Source of the DNA: Hymenobacter sediminis | Lineage (GTDB): Bacteria > Bacteroidota > Bacteroidia > Cytophagales > Hymenobacteraceae | Direction: 5' to 3' | Assembly: GCF_003231285.1 (NCBI RefSeq) | Contig: NZ_QKNS01000004.1 | Location: 124,001-188,000, forward strand | Length of the DNA: 64,000 nucleotides | In this document: in pieces, positions 44,010 to 52,790 of the stretch | How positions within the stretch are numbered: the first letter of the stretch is position 1 | How the letters are laid out: every line of letters begins with the position of its first letter | Notes under the pieces: model-generated | What the model was told of the DNA's origin: nothing | Seen by the model: only the letters and a program-made list of their open reading frames with translations | Databases searched by the model: none | Program-made: the position numbers and the translations under genes

Positions 44010-46697
44010 CTATTTCACCATCTCGTTCTGGCGGCGCAGGCGCTGGCAAAGCACCCGCAGGATGTTGCGCAGCACCTCGCCGCGCTCTTCCATCACATCA
44101 TAGAAATCTTCCTGATCGAGGCGGAAAGCAACCACATCGGTTTGAGCAACAGCAGACGCAGAGCGCGGCTCTGCGTCCAGCAGGGCCAGCTCCCCGAAGA
44201 AGTCGCCTTTGCGGAACGTAGCCAGCTGCTGAGAGCCGGTGAAGACGCCTACTTCTCCTTCGTGCACAATGAACAAGGAAGTGCCTAAGTCGCCTTTAGC
44301 AAAAATCTGATGTCCAGCCGGGAAGCTCACCTCCTTCATAATGGGCACAATACTGCTGAGCACATTGGCGGGGGTAGCCGCGAAGAGAGCGGTACCCTGT
44401 AGCACGGCTACCCGCTCAGCAGCCGATATATGGGAAATAGAAGCAGAATGACTCATAAGCAAATCGGAGAGAGCCTGGTGGGCGGTAAGTAACTGAGTGT
44501 ATGTGGCAGGCTGCTCACGTTTCAGCCGAGCCAGCGCCCCGAGGGCGCTTTCCCGGACAAGCAGGTTGGCGCTTTGTAAGTGCGGCACCAACAGCCCAAC
44601 TGTGGCCTGCTCTGGTTGCCAGTGCTGTAGGGCTAAGCTAATGGTCCAGTCGGAGAAGGCAGTTTCACCCCGGCTGATGATGGCGGTGAATATTGATCCG
44701 GAAGCTGTAAATCCGCCCAGCAGTGCATCGAGCCGGCGCGCCTTTTCGGCTACCGGCCCTACCTCCAGCAGCGTCTGCAAGCCTTGGTACACGGGACGCG
44801 GAATCAGGTTGTCGAGGACTTCGAGGGCATTGGCCTGCCGCTCACGGGTAGCGTGAGCTACGCCGCGCTGCGCATCGGCAATCAGGTGGGACGGGTACAA
44901 CTGCTGCAACAACCCAAAGATGCGCTGCTGCACCCGGGCCAACTCATAATCCAGACTGGCCCGCACGGTTTTATCGTGAGTGGAAGCCAGACCGTGCAGC
45001 AACTGCTGGGCCAAGCGCATTTCTTCCTGCACCAAGGCCTGAAACGCTGGTGCCTCGGCCGCTACCGGGGTTGCATGGCGCAAGGCCCGCAGAGCCGCCT
45101 CGCGCCGGAACAAGTTTAGGTGTTGGGCCAGCGTTACCAGCGCCTGTCGGCTGGCTGAGTGCCGGATGTGGCCGCACAGCTGGGCTACGCGCCGGATAAG
45201 CGCTTCATCAGGACTGGTGCGCAGGACTTCCAGCAGAGCGGGTAGTGCCTGCTCGCCCAAGGCCAGCAACGTTTCGGTGGCCGCGGCTCGGGTTGATTTA
45301 TCCGATAGCGCAGCAATTTGGGCTTCAACTTCAGCGGGGCTGATAACTACATCAGTGCCTTTGGCAGCGGAAGTAAGGGTAGGCTCCTCATCGGCAAACC
45401 CAAAGCGCCGGCTCACCGCATGCTGCAACTCGGCGAGGTAGTGCCCATAGGTGCGGTGCAGGTAGAACAAGGCCACTACCAGCAGCAAACCCATCCATAC
45501 AAAAGTGAAGGTCTGGCCCAGTTCCGGCTGAACGTGCAACGCAAACAGCAACCCACCAGCCAGGGCCATACCCAGAGGCTCATATACCCCCTTAGCCAAG
45601 GTGTGCGCCTGCAGGCGCTCCTCGGCGGGCAGAGGCTGAAACAGCACCAGAAAAACGGGGTCGAAGACGGCGCGGCGCAGTATTTCCAAAGTCAGGAAGA
45701 GGCCGCAGAAGTAAAGCACCAGCACATCGGGGCCGGCGGAGCGCACCACCCCAAACAGCCCCAACCCAACCAGCAGCACGGCCGGTGGGGCCAGCAGCAC
45801 GGCTCGCAACCCTACCCGGCTGAGCACTGGCCCAGTCAGAATGAGCTTTACCACCAGCGCCAGCAGGTAGGCCAGGGCCAGCACGCTGCTCACGTAGCGC
45901 ATCACGGCGGCCTGGTCGTGGAACTGATGCTTCACGTTCACGAAGAAAGAATACTCGATGCCCGTGGTAACGGCTGCCACTGCCAGCATGCTCAAGCACA
46001 TAGTGAGCACCACCCGGCTGCTGCCAAACCAGCGCTGCAGCCCTGGCGCTACCGCCGTAGTACGCTGGGCCCGGGCCGCTGAACGGGCCTCTACCAAGTG
46101 GGAACGGTTAGTGCGTTGCAGCACCAGCAGGGCACCCATGTAGGCGCCAAAAGCCGTGAGGAGCAGCCACAGCAATTCCGTATGATGATGAATTAGGAGG
46201 GCCAGTACGGCGCCCAGGGCTTTGGCCGGCATGTCGCCAGAGCTGATAACGCTGAACAGGCGCCGCCCCTGGCGCACATCAAATACCACCGCCGACACGC
46301 CCCAGAACTCCAGGTTAGTAAGCAGATAAATTACCCGGTAGCCCGCCATAATAGCCACCGCGGCCAGCACCGAATGCCCCACCACCACCAGCACGCCCAG
46401 CACCGCCGTAAGGGCCACTACTGCCAGCAGCACCCGCACGGCTACCCGCTGCAGCCCTAAGTGGTGCTCATAATGGGCGTACACTTTGCCGGCTACTATC
46501 ATGCATAGCGCCGCTGCTGCATAAGCTAAGGGCAAGTTACGCTCGGGGTTGTTTTCGAGCAGAATAACGTTGGCCGAGACATACACCAGGATGGTGCCAA
46601 TGCCTAGCAGGAAGTTGTGCAGAAAAAATAAGCCCACGGTGCGGCCTTCTTCGGGCCGAATGCCCAGAAGCTGCTGCCAGCGTGCAAGTAGTGTCAT
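44010..46697 (-). CDS. Transporter-like membrane protein fused to HEAT repeats and a cyclic-nucleotide-binding domain
   Basis: An 895-residue protein. The start is set at MTLLARWQQLLGIRPEEG. Residues about 20-410 hold some 11-12 hydrophobic helices like MFS or ATP:ADP-antiporter (NTT) proteins. Residues about 440-740 are helical and contain HEAT-like units such as ETLLALGEQALPALLEVL. The C-terminus (about 763-895) is a cyclic-nucleotide-binding domain: FPAGHQIFAKGDLGTSLFIV and the phosphate-binding cassette FFGELALLDAEPRSASAVA, with Glu836 and Arg845 at the cAMP contacts. Such proteins could have their transport gated by cAMP. The neighbouring operon encodes an adenylate cyclase, which fits. 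The transported substrate is unknown. Confidence 0.85.
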   Translation of the reverse strand: MTLLARWQQLLGIRPEEGRTVGLFFLHNFLLGIGTILVYVSANVILLENNPERNLPLAYAAAALCMIVAGKVYAHYEHHLGLQRVAVRVLLAVVALTAVLGVLVVVGHSVLAAVAIMAGYRVIYLLTNLEFWGVSAVVFDVRQGRRLFSVISSGDMPAKALGAVLALLIHHHTELLWLLLTAFGAYMGALLVLQRTNRSHLVEARSAARAQRTTAVAPGLQRWFGSSRVVLTMCLSMLAVAAVTTGIEYSFFVNVKHQFHDQAAVMRYVSSVLALAYLLALVVKLILTGPVLSRVGLRAVLLAPPAVLLVGLGLFGVVRSAGPDVLVLYFCGLFLTLEILRRAVFDPVFLVLFQPLPAEERLQAHTLAKGVYEPLGMALAGGLLFALHVQPELGQTFTFVWMGLLLVVALFYLHRTYGHYLAELQHAVSRRFGFADEEPTLTSAAKGTDVVISPAEVEAQIAALSDKSTRAAATETLLALGEQALPALLEVLRTSPDEALIRRVAQLCGHIRHSASRQALVTLAQHLNLFRREAALRALRHATPVAAEAPAFQALVQEEMRLAQQLLHGLASTHDKTVRASLDYELARVQQRIFGLLQQLYPSHLIADAQRGVAHATRERQANALEVLDNLIPRPVYQGLQTLLEVGPVAEKARRLDALLGGFTASGSIFTAIISRGETAFSDWTISLALQHWQPEQATVGLLVPHLQSANLLVRESALGALARLKREQPATYTQLLTAHQALSDLLMSHSASISHISAAERVAVLQGTALFAATPANVLSSIVPIMKEVSFPAGHQIFAKGDLGTSLFIVHEGEVGVFTGSQQLATFRKGDFFGELALLDAEPRSASAVAQTDVVAFRLDQEDFYDVMEERGEVLRNILRVLCQRLRRQNEMVK

Positions 46698-46807
46698 CCT
46701 ATACATGAAGGGCAAATAGCGAGAAGCTGCAAGATAGGACCCTGACACGGCACGACGCCGGATTTTTCCGATACTTACGGCGCATTTCTCCCGACTGCTT
46801 CCTGCCC

Positions 46808-47401
46808 ATGGACTGCTTCCGCGCCGAAGCCTACGTGCTGACCCAACTGCGCCAGCATTTGCCCCCTACTCTCTACTACCACGGCCTGCACCACACGCTG
46901 GATGTAGTAGAGCGGTCTTTGGCTTTGGCCGCAGCCGAGGGCATTACTGATCCGGAAGCACTAGCCTTGCTCCGCACGGCAGCCTACTACCACGATTCCG
47001 GTTTTCTGACTACCTACCAGGGGCACGAAGAAGCGAGCTGTGAATTGGCCCGCCAGGTGCTACCCGGCTTCGGCTACCTACCCGCGCATATTGAGCTGGT
47101 TTGCCAGCTCATCAAAGCCACGCAGGTGCCTCAAAGCCCTGGCTCCCTGCATTTGGCCCAAATTCTCTGCGACGCCGACCTGGATTACCTTGGTCGCCCC
47201 GATTTCTGGCCCATCAGCCAGACCTTGTTTGAGGAACTTCAGGCCCGTGACCTTATTACCGACGAGCAGGCGTGGCTGCAGGTTCAAGAAAGGTTTCTGG
47301 GCAACCACCGGTACTGGACGACCAGCGCCACCCAGTGGCGCGAAACCGAAAAGCAGGCACGCTTAGCGGAAGTACAGGAAAAACTAGCTGCCACTCAATA
47401 A
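46808..47401 (+). CDS. HD domain phosphohydrolase-like protein
   Basis: A 197-residue all-helical protein. The metal site is seen in YYHGLHHTLDVVERSL (His28/29), AAYYHDSGF (His62-Asp63) and LCDADLDYLG further on, the H...HD...D order of the HD superfamily. The family hydrolyses phosphomonoesters or phosphodiesters of nucleotides, and the nearby adenylate cyclase makes a cyclic-nucleotide phosphodiesterase role conceivable, but nothing in the sequence fixes the substrate. It is a single gene diverging from the cNMP-binding membrane protein with 110 bases between the starts. Confidence 0.85.
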   Translation: MDCFRAEAYVLTQLRQHLPPTLYYHGLHHTLDVVERSLALAAAEGITDPEALALLRTAAYYHDSGFLTTYQGHEEASCELARQVLPGFGYLPAHIELVCQLIKATQVPQSPGSLHLAQILCDADLDYLGRPDFWPISQTLFEELQARDLITDEQAWLQVQERFLGNHRYWTTSATQWRETEKQARLAEVQEKLAATQ

Positions 47402-47415
47402 GAGGTTGTAGGCAG

Positions 47416-47513
47416 AAGAGAACGTCATCGGAATGGAGCCAAAGCATCTCGTTTGGCTGACCATTACCAAAAGAATGGTCATGGCGAGCTGTTGGAGCTA
47501 TGACCGTTCCTTA
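47416..47513. repeat. Imperfect inverted-repeat element, possibly a dispersed repeat copy
   Basis: In the 171-base gap the left end GAACGTCAT is mirrored at the right by ATGACCGTTC, with an inner stem TGACCATT/AATGGTCA (47458-47465, 47474-47481) and a segment GGAGCCAAAGCATCTCG near 47434-47450. This looks like the non-coding dispersed repeats of Bacteroidota genomes. There is no T tract, so it is not a typical terminator. Confidence 0.4.
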
Positions 47514-47572
47514 CTTAAGCCATAAACCTTTACTGGAAGCACACTTTGATGACACGCCAACCGCCATCAGCA

Positions 47573-48646
47573 TTATTCGTTCACCGCAGTTCTTCCTACT
47601 CCGGCCAGCACTGCTTCCAGGGCCGCAAACAACTCTTCATTCCCGCGTTGCTCGTAGGTGCTCAGGGCTGCTTCGAACCCGCTTAGGTCGTAGAGAAAAG
47701 CCTTTAGGTTATCTGGGGTAATGGCCGTAAAATGCCGTCCGTACCCAAGCTTTTCGACCTCGGCAGCATTAAGAAACTGCTCAAATTGGGCTGGGATGGG
47801 GACCGCGCAAATGGGTTTGCGCAAGTACACGGCCTCACTGATCAGCGAGAAGCCCCCGTTGGTAACCACGGCGCGGGCACTAGCCAAATCTTCCAGAAAG
47901 CCTTGCTCGCTGAAGGCCCGAAGCTGCACGTTGCCATGGTTTTCTTCCTTATTAAAGCCATACACCCGAAACTGCTGCTGGGGTAGCTGCTGCAACTGTA
48001 CCACTAAATCTTTCTGAGTGGTGGCCGACTGATACACCAGCACATGCTCGCCGCGGGTGGGCGTAAGTGCCAGCACCTCAGGACGCAGAATGGGCGTCAC
48101 CAGCGTGGTTCGCTCCTTGATGAGGGGCAGGCGGAAGAAGGTAGTAATCAGGTAATGATGGCTCCGGGGCAGCTTGCCGCGCACAATCTGCCGGGCCAGA
48201 GCCAGGTTCTGACGTTCTGCGGGCGGCACTGGCACATCAAGCTGTGCCCGGCTTATAATCTGCATATTATCGACGCTGATGACGGGCAGACCTTTCCATT
48301 TGGCAAACAGAAAGCTGAACGACTCAAAGTCGGAAATCACTACCTCAGGCTCGAAGTCGCAGAGCAACTCTTGGTACTTGCGGAAGTTTACCCGCAGGTT
48401 TTCTGGTGCCGAGCGCAGCGTCAGGGCCGCCGTTCTCGACTTGGAAACCGTGAGGTTTTTATAAGCCAGATGAAACCCCCTGATTTCGTGCACACGGCCC
48501 GGAAAGTTGGCGGCCAGCATCTGGTAGGCCCGGGAGCTGCTCACCACGCACACGTTGTGCCCCTGGCTAAGCAAATGCCCAATAACTACTTTGCTGCGGG
48601 TAGCGTGGCCCAGCCCCTCGCCAGGAACGCCGTATAGGATATTCAT
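47573..48646 (-). CDS. MurG-like glycosyltransferase (GT28-type, GT-B fold)
   Basis: A 357-residue protein starting MNILYGVPGEGLGHATRS. The N-terminal GEGLGHATRSKVVIGHLLSQ is the glycine loop of MurG/GT28-like enzymes that contacts the lipid or sugar acceptor. The donor domain has VLVYQSATTQKDLVVQL, then AVVTNGGFSLISEAVYLRKP, matching the GGxS(T)xxEA nucleotide-binding motif, and CAVPIPAQFEQFLNAAEVEK. It belongs to the family often annotated as glycosyltransferase family protein next to lipid-modifying genes. Acceptor unknown; not MurG itself, since the peptidoglycan gene context is absent. The gene stands alone. Confidence 0.85.
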   Translation of the reverse strand: MNILYGVPGEGLGHATRSKVVIGHLLSQGHNVCVVSSSRAYQMLAANFPGRVHEIRGFHLAYKNLTVSKSRTAALTLRSAPENLRVNFRKYQELLCDFEPEVVISDFESFSFLFAKWKGLPVISVDNMQIISRAQLDVPVPPAERQNLALARQIVRGKLPRSHHYLITTFFRLPLIKERTTLVTPILRPEVLALTPTRGEHVLVYQSATTQKDLVVQLQQLPQQQFRVYGFNKEENHGNVQLRAFSEQGFLEDLASARAVVTNGGFSLISEAVYLRKPICAVPIPAQFEQFLNAAEVEKLGYGRHFTAITPDNLKAFLYDLSGFEAALSTYEQRGNEELFAALEAVLAGVGRTAVNE

Positions 48647-48728
48647 CTGGTATTCAAGTGAAGTTGATTAGCTAAAATGCTGGTTTTGCGCATGGCTAAG
48701 CCAGCTGATGGGGTTCCTACCCCCACGA

Positions 48729-48756
48729 AAAAGCCCTACCACAAGGCAGGGCTTTT
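48729..48756 (-). terminator. Intrinsic terminator downstream of the 48772-49722 gene
   Basis: AAAAGCCCT (48729-48737) and AGGGCTTTT (48748-48756) with a 10-base loop; on the minus strand the stem is followed by T-rich sequence. Confidence 0.8.
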
Positions 48757-48771
48757 CCGGATTATGCATTT

Positions 48772-49722
48772 CTAGCGCCGAGTAGAGGGAATACGGAATT
48801 GCAGCCCTAGGCTAGGAATGAAAGTGAATCCTTTCAGACTGGCAGTTTTGTTGTTCAGCAGCTGATACTCGCCGTAGTTCTGGTAGTACACCGAGAGGGC
48901 CGGAATAAAGTAGGCATAGCGGTAGCCTAGCTTGGCATTGAAGAAAGCGCCAAAGGAACTGAAATTGCGGCGGGCAGTAGGCAGCTCGGGTACTTTGCTG
49001 GCCACAGCCCCGCTGCCCGGCCCGTTGTAGAGGTTGCCGGGCGTGAGGCCATAGCGCACAAAGCTATGCGCATACACCACCCCGTACGAAATGGCCCCGA
49101 TTTCCTCCTCGGGCCCCAGCGAGGTGCTGAAAACCAGCGGCACCAGCAAATCATGGCGCGTAGCCTTAAAGCCGAGCAGGCTGTTCACGTCGTCGAGGAA
49201 GGGAATGCTGGGCAGCTTGGCACGTTGGGTAGCGTACTGCAGCCCAATGCTACCGTAGGTAGCGCCCCCCTGCCGGCTACCAGGGTTTTCGGGGGTGCCC
49301 GTCGGACCCATAAACTGGTACATCGCATCGAAAACGTGGGAGCCAAAGGCATATTTATACCCCACATCAAACCGCTCAGCCAAGCCATAGCGCAGGTAGA
49401 GGTCGGAGGAAGGCCGCACGGGGTCCAGAATGTAAGCCAGGGCGGCTACCTGCAGATTATCGACGGTGGCGCTGTAGTAAACGCTGTCCTTGGAAGCCTG
49501 ATTGGCTAAATCTTTGGCGGCCGATTTAATGGTGGAGCCCAGCTTGCCGATGGTTTGGGTAGGCGCGTTAAATGAAACGTTACCCCCCACCCGGAACTCG
49601 CCCTTGGGGGTCACCTTACCCGTGCTGACAATGGCACGCGGGGCGGTGCAGGATGCAACAAGCAGCAAGCTAGTTCCGGCGACTAGGGTTAGCGCGGAAC
49701 GGAGGGTAGGGAAACGACGCAT
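48772..49722 (-). CDS. Outer-membrane-like lipoprotein of unknown function
   Basis: A 316-residue protein. The start is set at MRRFPTLRSALTLVAG; a lipoprotein signal ends with the lipobox VASC (Cys25). The rest is rich in alternating hydrophobic and polar strands and aromatic ends, for example LYLRYGLAERFDVGYKYAFG and KLGYRYAYFIPALSVYYQNYG. This looks like a small beta-barrel or a sheet-rich outer-membrane protein. The last residues FIPSLGLQFRIPSTRR lack a clear terminal aromatic. I do not recognise a named family. It diverges from the redoxin gene with about 150 bases between. Confidence 0.6.
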   Translation of the reverse strand: MRRFPTLRSALTLVAGTSLLLVASCTAPRAIVSTGKVTPKGEFRVGGNVSFNAPTQTIGKLGSTIKSAAKDLANQASKDSVYYSATVDNLQVAALAYILDPVRPSSDLYLRYGLAERFDVGYKYAFGSHVFDAMYQFMGPTGTPENPGSRQGGATYGSIGLQYATQRAKLPSIPFLDDVNSLLGFKATRHDLLVPLVFSTSLGPEEEIGAISYGVVYAHSFVRYGLTPGNLYNGPGSGAVASKVPELPTARRNFSSFGAFFNAKLGYRYAYFIPALSVYYQNYGEYQLLNNKTASLKGFTFIPSLGLQFRIPSTRR

Positions 49723-49873
49723 ATAAGCAGGAAATAAGGGCTGAAACCGGCCCACGGCCAAAACCAGGCCGAAAGTAAGAAAAGCCGCTGAGGTGGCGGC
49801 GGGCCGCTGGGCGGAACTACCGACCTTTACTTACTGTCTGCCTGATTATTCTTCTCCCGGAAGCGCCCCGCCT

Positions 49874-50407
49874 ATGCCCCGAATTTTCCGCGTTTCGTTT
49901 TTCCTTGGCCTGGTGCTGGTGCTGCTTACGGCGGCCCGGCCTACCCCTAAAGCCACGGTGTACGTCTTCCTTTCCGATACGTGCCCCATCTGCCAGGCCT
50001 CTACGCTCACCCTGCGGCAGCTGCACGCCGAGTATGCCGCCCAGGGCATCGAGTTTGTGGGAATTTTCCCGGAGCCGGAGTTGCGCCCCACCGACCTAAT
50101 TCTGTTTCAGAAGGAATATCAGCTTCCCTTCCCCCTTCGGCTCGATGAAGGCCAGCAGCTGGCTCATCGCTTTCAGGCCCGCATCACGCCGGAGGTGGTA
50201 GTAGCCGCTTCCGATGGCCGCATCCTATACCAGGGCCGCATTGATGACAGCTACGCCGCGCTGGGCCAGCGCCGCATGGTAGTGCAGCACCACGAGCTGC
50301 GCGATGCCTTAGCTGCCGTGGCTGCGGGCCAACCGGTAGCTCAGCCCCGCACCGAGGCCGTAGGCTGCCTTATTACCCTCCGCTCTTTAACAGGTTCGTC
50401 CCATTAA
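49874..50407 (+). CDS. Membrane-anchored redoxin (thioredoxin-fold, TlpA/AhpC-TSA like)
   Basis: A 177-residue protein. ATG at 49874 starts MPRIFRVSFFLGLVLVLLTA, a signal or anchor; a longer frame upstream adds a leader without hydrophobic character. The thioredoxin fold begins with KATVYVFLSDTCPIC, active-site Cys37-Pro-Ile-Cys40, then IEFVGIFPEPE and a TPEVVV cis-Pro segment. A further Cys lies in EAVGCLITL near the end, a feature of the redoxin group found beside haem/copper oxidoreductases. It should act in the periplasm as a thiol reductant or metal-handling partner. It lies 24 bases before the haem-c/copper monooxygenase-like gene, so both are likely one operon. Confidence 0.85.
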   Translation: MPRIFRVSFFLGLVLVLLTAARPTPKATVYVFLSDTCPICQASTLTLRQLHAEYAAQGIEFVGIFPEPELRPTDLILFQKEYQLPFPLRLDEGQQLAHRFQARITPEVVVAASDGRILYQGRIDDSYAALGQRRMVVQHHELRDALAAVAAGQPVAQPRTEAVGCLITLRSLTGSSH

Positions 50408-50431
50408 CACCGCTATTCTATTCCTATTTAT

Positions 50432-52015
50432 ATGAAGCAATTCTTCTCTTGGCTTTTACTGGTTGCTGGCTTGTGTGGGGGTAGTACGCCGCTGTGCGCC
50501 CAGGCCCCACAGGCGCTTACCTACAGCGAGCATATCGCGCCCATTGTGTACACCCACTGCACGCCCTGCCACCGCCGGGGCGAGGTAGGACCGTTCCCGC
50601 TGACCAACTACCAGGAGGTGGCCAGCAAGGCTCAGACCATCAAGTTCGTGACCGGCATCCGCTACATGCCGCCCTGGAAAGCGGACCCCAAGTACAGCCA
50701 CTTCCTCGACGAGAACACGCTTACCGACTCCCAGATTCAGCAGATCAAGGATTGGGTAGATAACGGTGCGCCCCGCGGCAACCCTAATCAGGAGCCACCG
50801 CTGCCAGCTTACCCCGCCGGCTCTCAACTGGGCACCCCAGACTTAGTGGTACCTATGGCCCAGGCCTACACCCACCAAGGCAACCTGAAGGATATTTATC
50901 GGGTGTTCGTGCTGCCTACCCACCTACAGCAGGACCAGGACATTGCCGCCGTAGAGTTCCGGCCGGGCAATAAGCGTATCACCCACCACGCCCTGCTAGG
51001 CCAAGACACTACCCAGCGCGGACCGCAGCGCGATGTGGCTCAAGAGGGCTACGGCTACACCAATTTCGGGGGCTACGGCTTTTCGCCTACCGAGGAAAAC
51101 TGGGGCAGCTGGGTGCCGGGCGCACAGGCCCGCTACTACCCCTCCGGCCTTGGCAAGAAGCTGTACAAGGGCGCCAACATTCTGCTGCAGGTACACTACG
51201 GCCCTACCCCTCTCACCCAGTCCGATTCGTCGGTGGTGAACATCTTTTTTGCCCGTCAGCCGGTGCGGCGCTACGTGCAAACTATACCACTTTCGCCCAT
51301 CCAGATTACGAATGGTCCGTTCGTTATTCCGGCCAATATGGTGCGTACTTTTCACGCCGAGTTTCAGGTGCCCACAGATGTAAGCTTGGTGAGCGTGCTA
51401 CCCCATGCACACTTGCTGGGCAAGAGCTGGAAGATTTGGGCCGTGAAGCCAACCGGCGACACAATTCGCATTCTGAAAATCAATAGCTGGAATTTCAACT
51501 GGCAAGGTGCCTACCGCTTCCCGACCCTACTACGGATTCCGGCTGGCTCACGCATCATGGCCGAAGGCACTTACGACAACACCACCAATAACCCGCGCAA
51601 TCCTTTTTCTCCTCCGCAAACCGTAACCTGGGGCGAGGAAACCACTGCCGAGATGTTTGTGGTGTACCTCGATGCCGTGCCCTACCGCCCCGGCGATGAA
51701 AGCCTCGTGCTGAGCGCACAAACCGAGAAAGAGCTGTTTCAGCGTCCTCAAACTAAGCTCTACCCCGTGTACCCCAACCCAACAGGCGGCGGGTCGGTTA
51801 CGGTGGGCTTTGCCCTGGCTCATTCGGCCCCTGTTAAGCTGACCCTCACCGATGCACGAGGCCGCGTGGTGCGCCAGTTAGCGCCGAGCCGCACCTTTGC
51901 CAGTGGCCCCCACGAAGTGAAAGTTGCTACGGAGCATCTGCCGACCGGCCTGTACTTCGTGAAGCTGGAAACTCCGGATTTCAGCCAAACGCAGAAGCTG
52001 GTGGTAGGCCCGTAG
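50432..52015 (+). CDS. Haem-c / PHM-like copper monooxygenase with T9SS sorting domain
   Basis: A 527-residue secreted protein. After the signal peptide (about 24) comes a cytochrome c-like domain (about 30-112) with haem motif CTPCH at 43-47 and a possible Met ligand in YMPPW. Residues about 135-400 resemble peptidylglycine monooxygenase: His185-His186 in ITHHALL, His255 in LLQVHYG, His325-x-His327 in LPHAHLLGKSW, and Met376, the six positions of the two copper sites. The C-terminal about 80 residues are a T9SS type A sorting domain (YPVYPNPTGG, ending in QKLVVGP). It should be exported across the outer membrane and use copper and haem to oxidise a substrate that is unknown. Confidence 0.87.
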   Translation: MKQFFSWLLLVAGLCGGSTPLCAQAPQALTYSEHIAPIVYTHCTPCHRRGEVGPFPLTNYQEVASKAQTIKFVTGIRYMPPWKADPKYSHFLDENTLTDSQIQQIKDWVDNGAPRGNPNQEPPLPAYPAGSQLGTPDLVVPMAQAYTHQGNLKDIYRVFVLPTHLQQDQDIAAVEFRPGNKRITHHALLGQDTTQRGPQRDVAQEGYGYTNFGGYGFSPTEENWGSWVPGAQARYYPSGLGKKLYKGANILLQVHYGPTPLTQSDSSVVNIFFARQPVRRYVQTIPLSPIQITNGPFVIPANMVRTFHAEFQVPTDVSLVSVLPHAHLLGKSWKIWAVKPTGDTIRILKINSWNFNWQGAYRFPTLLRIPAGSRIMAEGTYDNTTNNPRNPFSPPQTVTWGEETTAEMFVVYLDAVPYRPGDESLVLSAQTEKELFQRPQTKLYPVYPNPTGGGSVTVGFALAHSAPVKLTLTDARGRVVRQLAPSRTFASGPHEVKVATEHLPTGLYFVKLETPDFSQTQKLVVGP

Positions 52016-52053
52016 CCGCGCTACTGCCTACTACCAGCTTCTAAAGCCCATGC

Positions 52054-52659
52054 TTACTCATCGGTGGGCATGTTGGTATTATTGCCTTGCAGGTAGCCTT
52101 CGGTGAAGACATGGTACTGGTCGAAGATGGAGCGCACGGAGCGGCGGAGCACTACCTCCCCCTGCGGCCCCGAAGGCACGCTTACCCCGGAGGCGTACCC
52201 ATTCCAGACGGCGCGGTTGGTGCGGTTATCAATGAGAGTGACCAGCAAAGTGCCTTCTGAGAGCAGCAGCCGAACTGGCTGGTAGCCCTGGCGCGCATCA
52301 TTGGGGGTGTCTTCGTCCTCGGTGCTGCCATTTTTCACCCACTTCGAGAAGTCATCCTGGCTGTAGCCCCGAAAGCGCATATCACCCTCAAACAGACGGA
52401 AGTTGACCAGCAAATCGGGGCGGCGGCGCGAGGAGCGGTAGCCCTGGAGCTTCATGCGCGTCCGGATGGCGTCGCGCACGGCCTCCCCCAGCTTGCTGGT
52501 ATCGGAGTTAATGCCTTCTCCGCTGATGAATTCGTAGGTGCGGTAGCGCCGAAACTGCCCGGCGTAGCTGTAGTCTGATTCCACTCGCGCCTCGCGCGAC
52601 ATAAGGCACCCGGACAGCAGGAGGCTGCCGCTGGCCAGCAGAGTAGCAAGCAATTTCAT
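52054..52659 (-). CDS. DUF4136 lipoprotein
   Basis: A 201-residue lipoprotein with lipobox LSGC (Cys18). The body has VESDYSYAGQFRRYRTYEFI, the opening of DUF4136, followed by DAIRTRMKLQGYRSSRRRPDL and LLVNFRL, and then VRLLLSEGTLLVTLIDNRTN. The family is a small alpha-beta envelope lipoprotein related to YajI/LpoB-like folds; its biochemical role is unknown. It converges on the monooxygenase gene with 38 bases between the stops. Confidence 0.85.
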   Translation of the reverse strand: MKLLATLLASGSLLLSGCLMSREARVESDYSYAGQFRRYRTYEFISGEGINSDTSKLGEAVRDAIRTRMKLQGYRSSRRRPDLLVNFRLFEGDMRFRGYSQDDFSKWVKNGSTEDEDTPNDARQGYQPVRLLLSEGTLLVTLIDNRTNRAVWNGYASGVSVPSGPQGEVVLRRSVRSIFDQYHVFTEGYLQGNNTNMPTDE

Positions 52660-52790
52660 AGGCCCAGAAGAGTTAGGAGCATGTAGCTTCTAAAATACGA
52701 AACCTATGGTGCTTTGGGACTGCCTGTTAGAGGTAAAATTATGATACTCATCAGCAAGCCCTTCTAGCGCTAAATCTAGCCACTTTCTGC

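Noticed and set aside
47573..48646. MurG
   Set aside because: It has the MurG-like fold and glycine loop but lacks the division/cell-wall context and does not show the full MurG signature.
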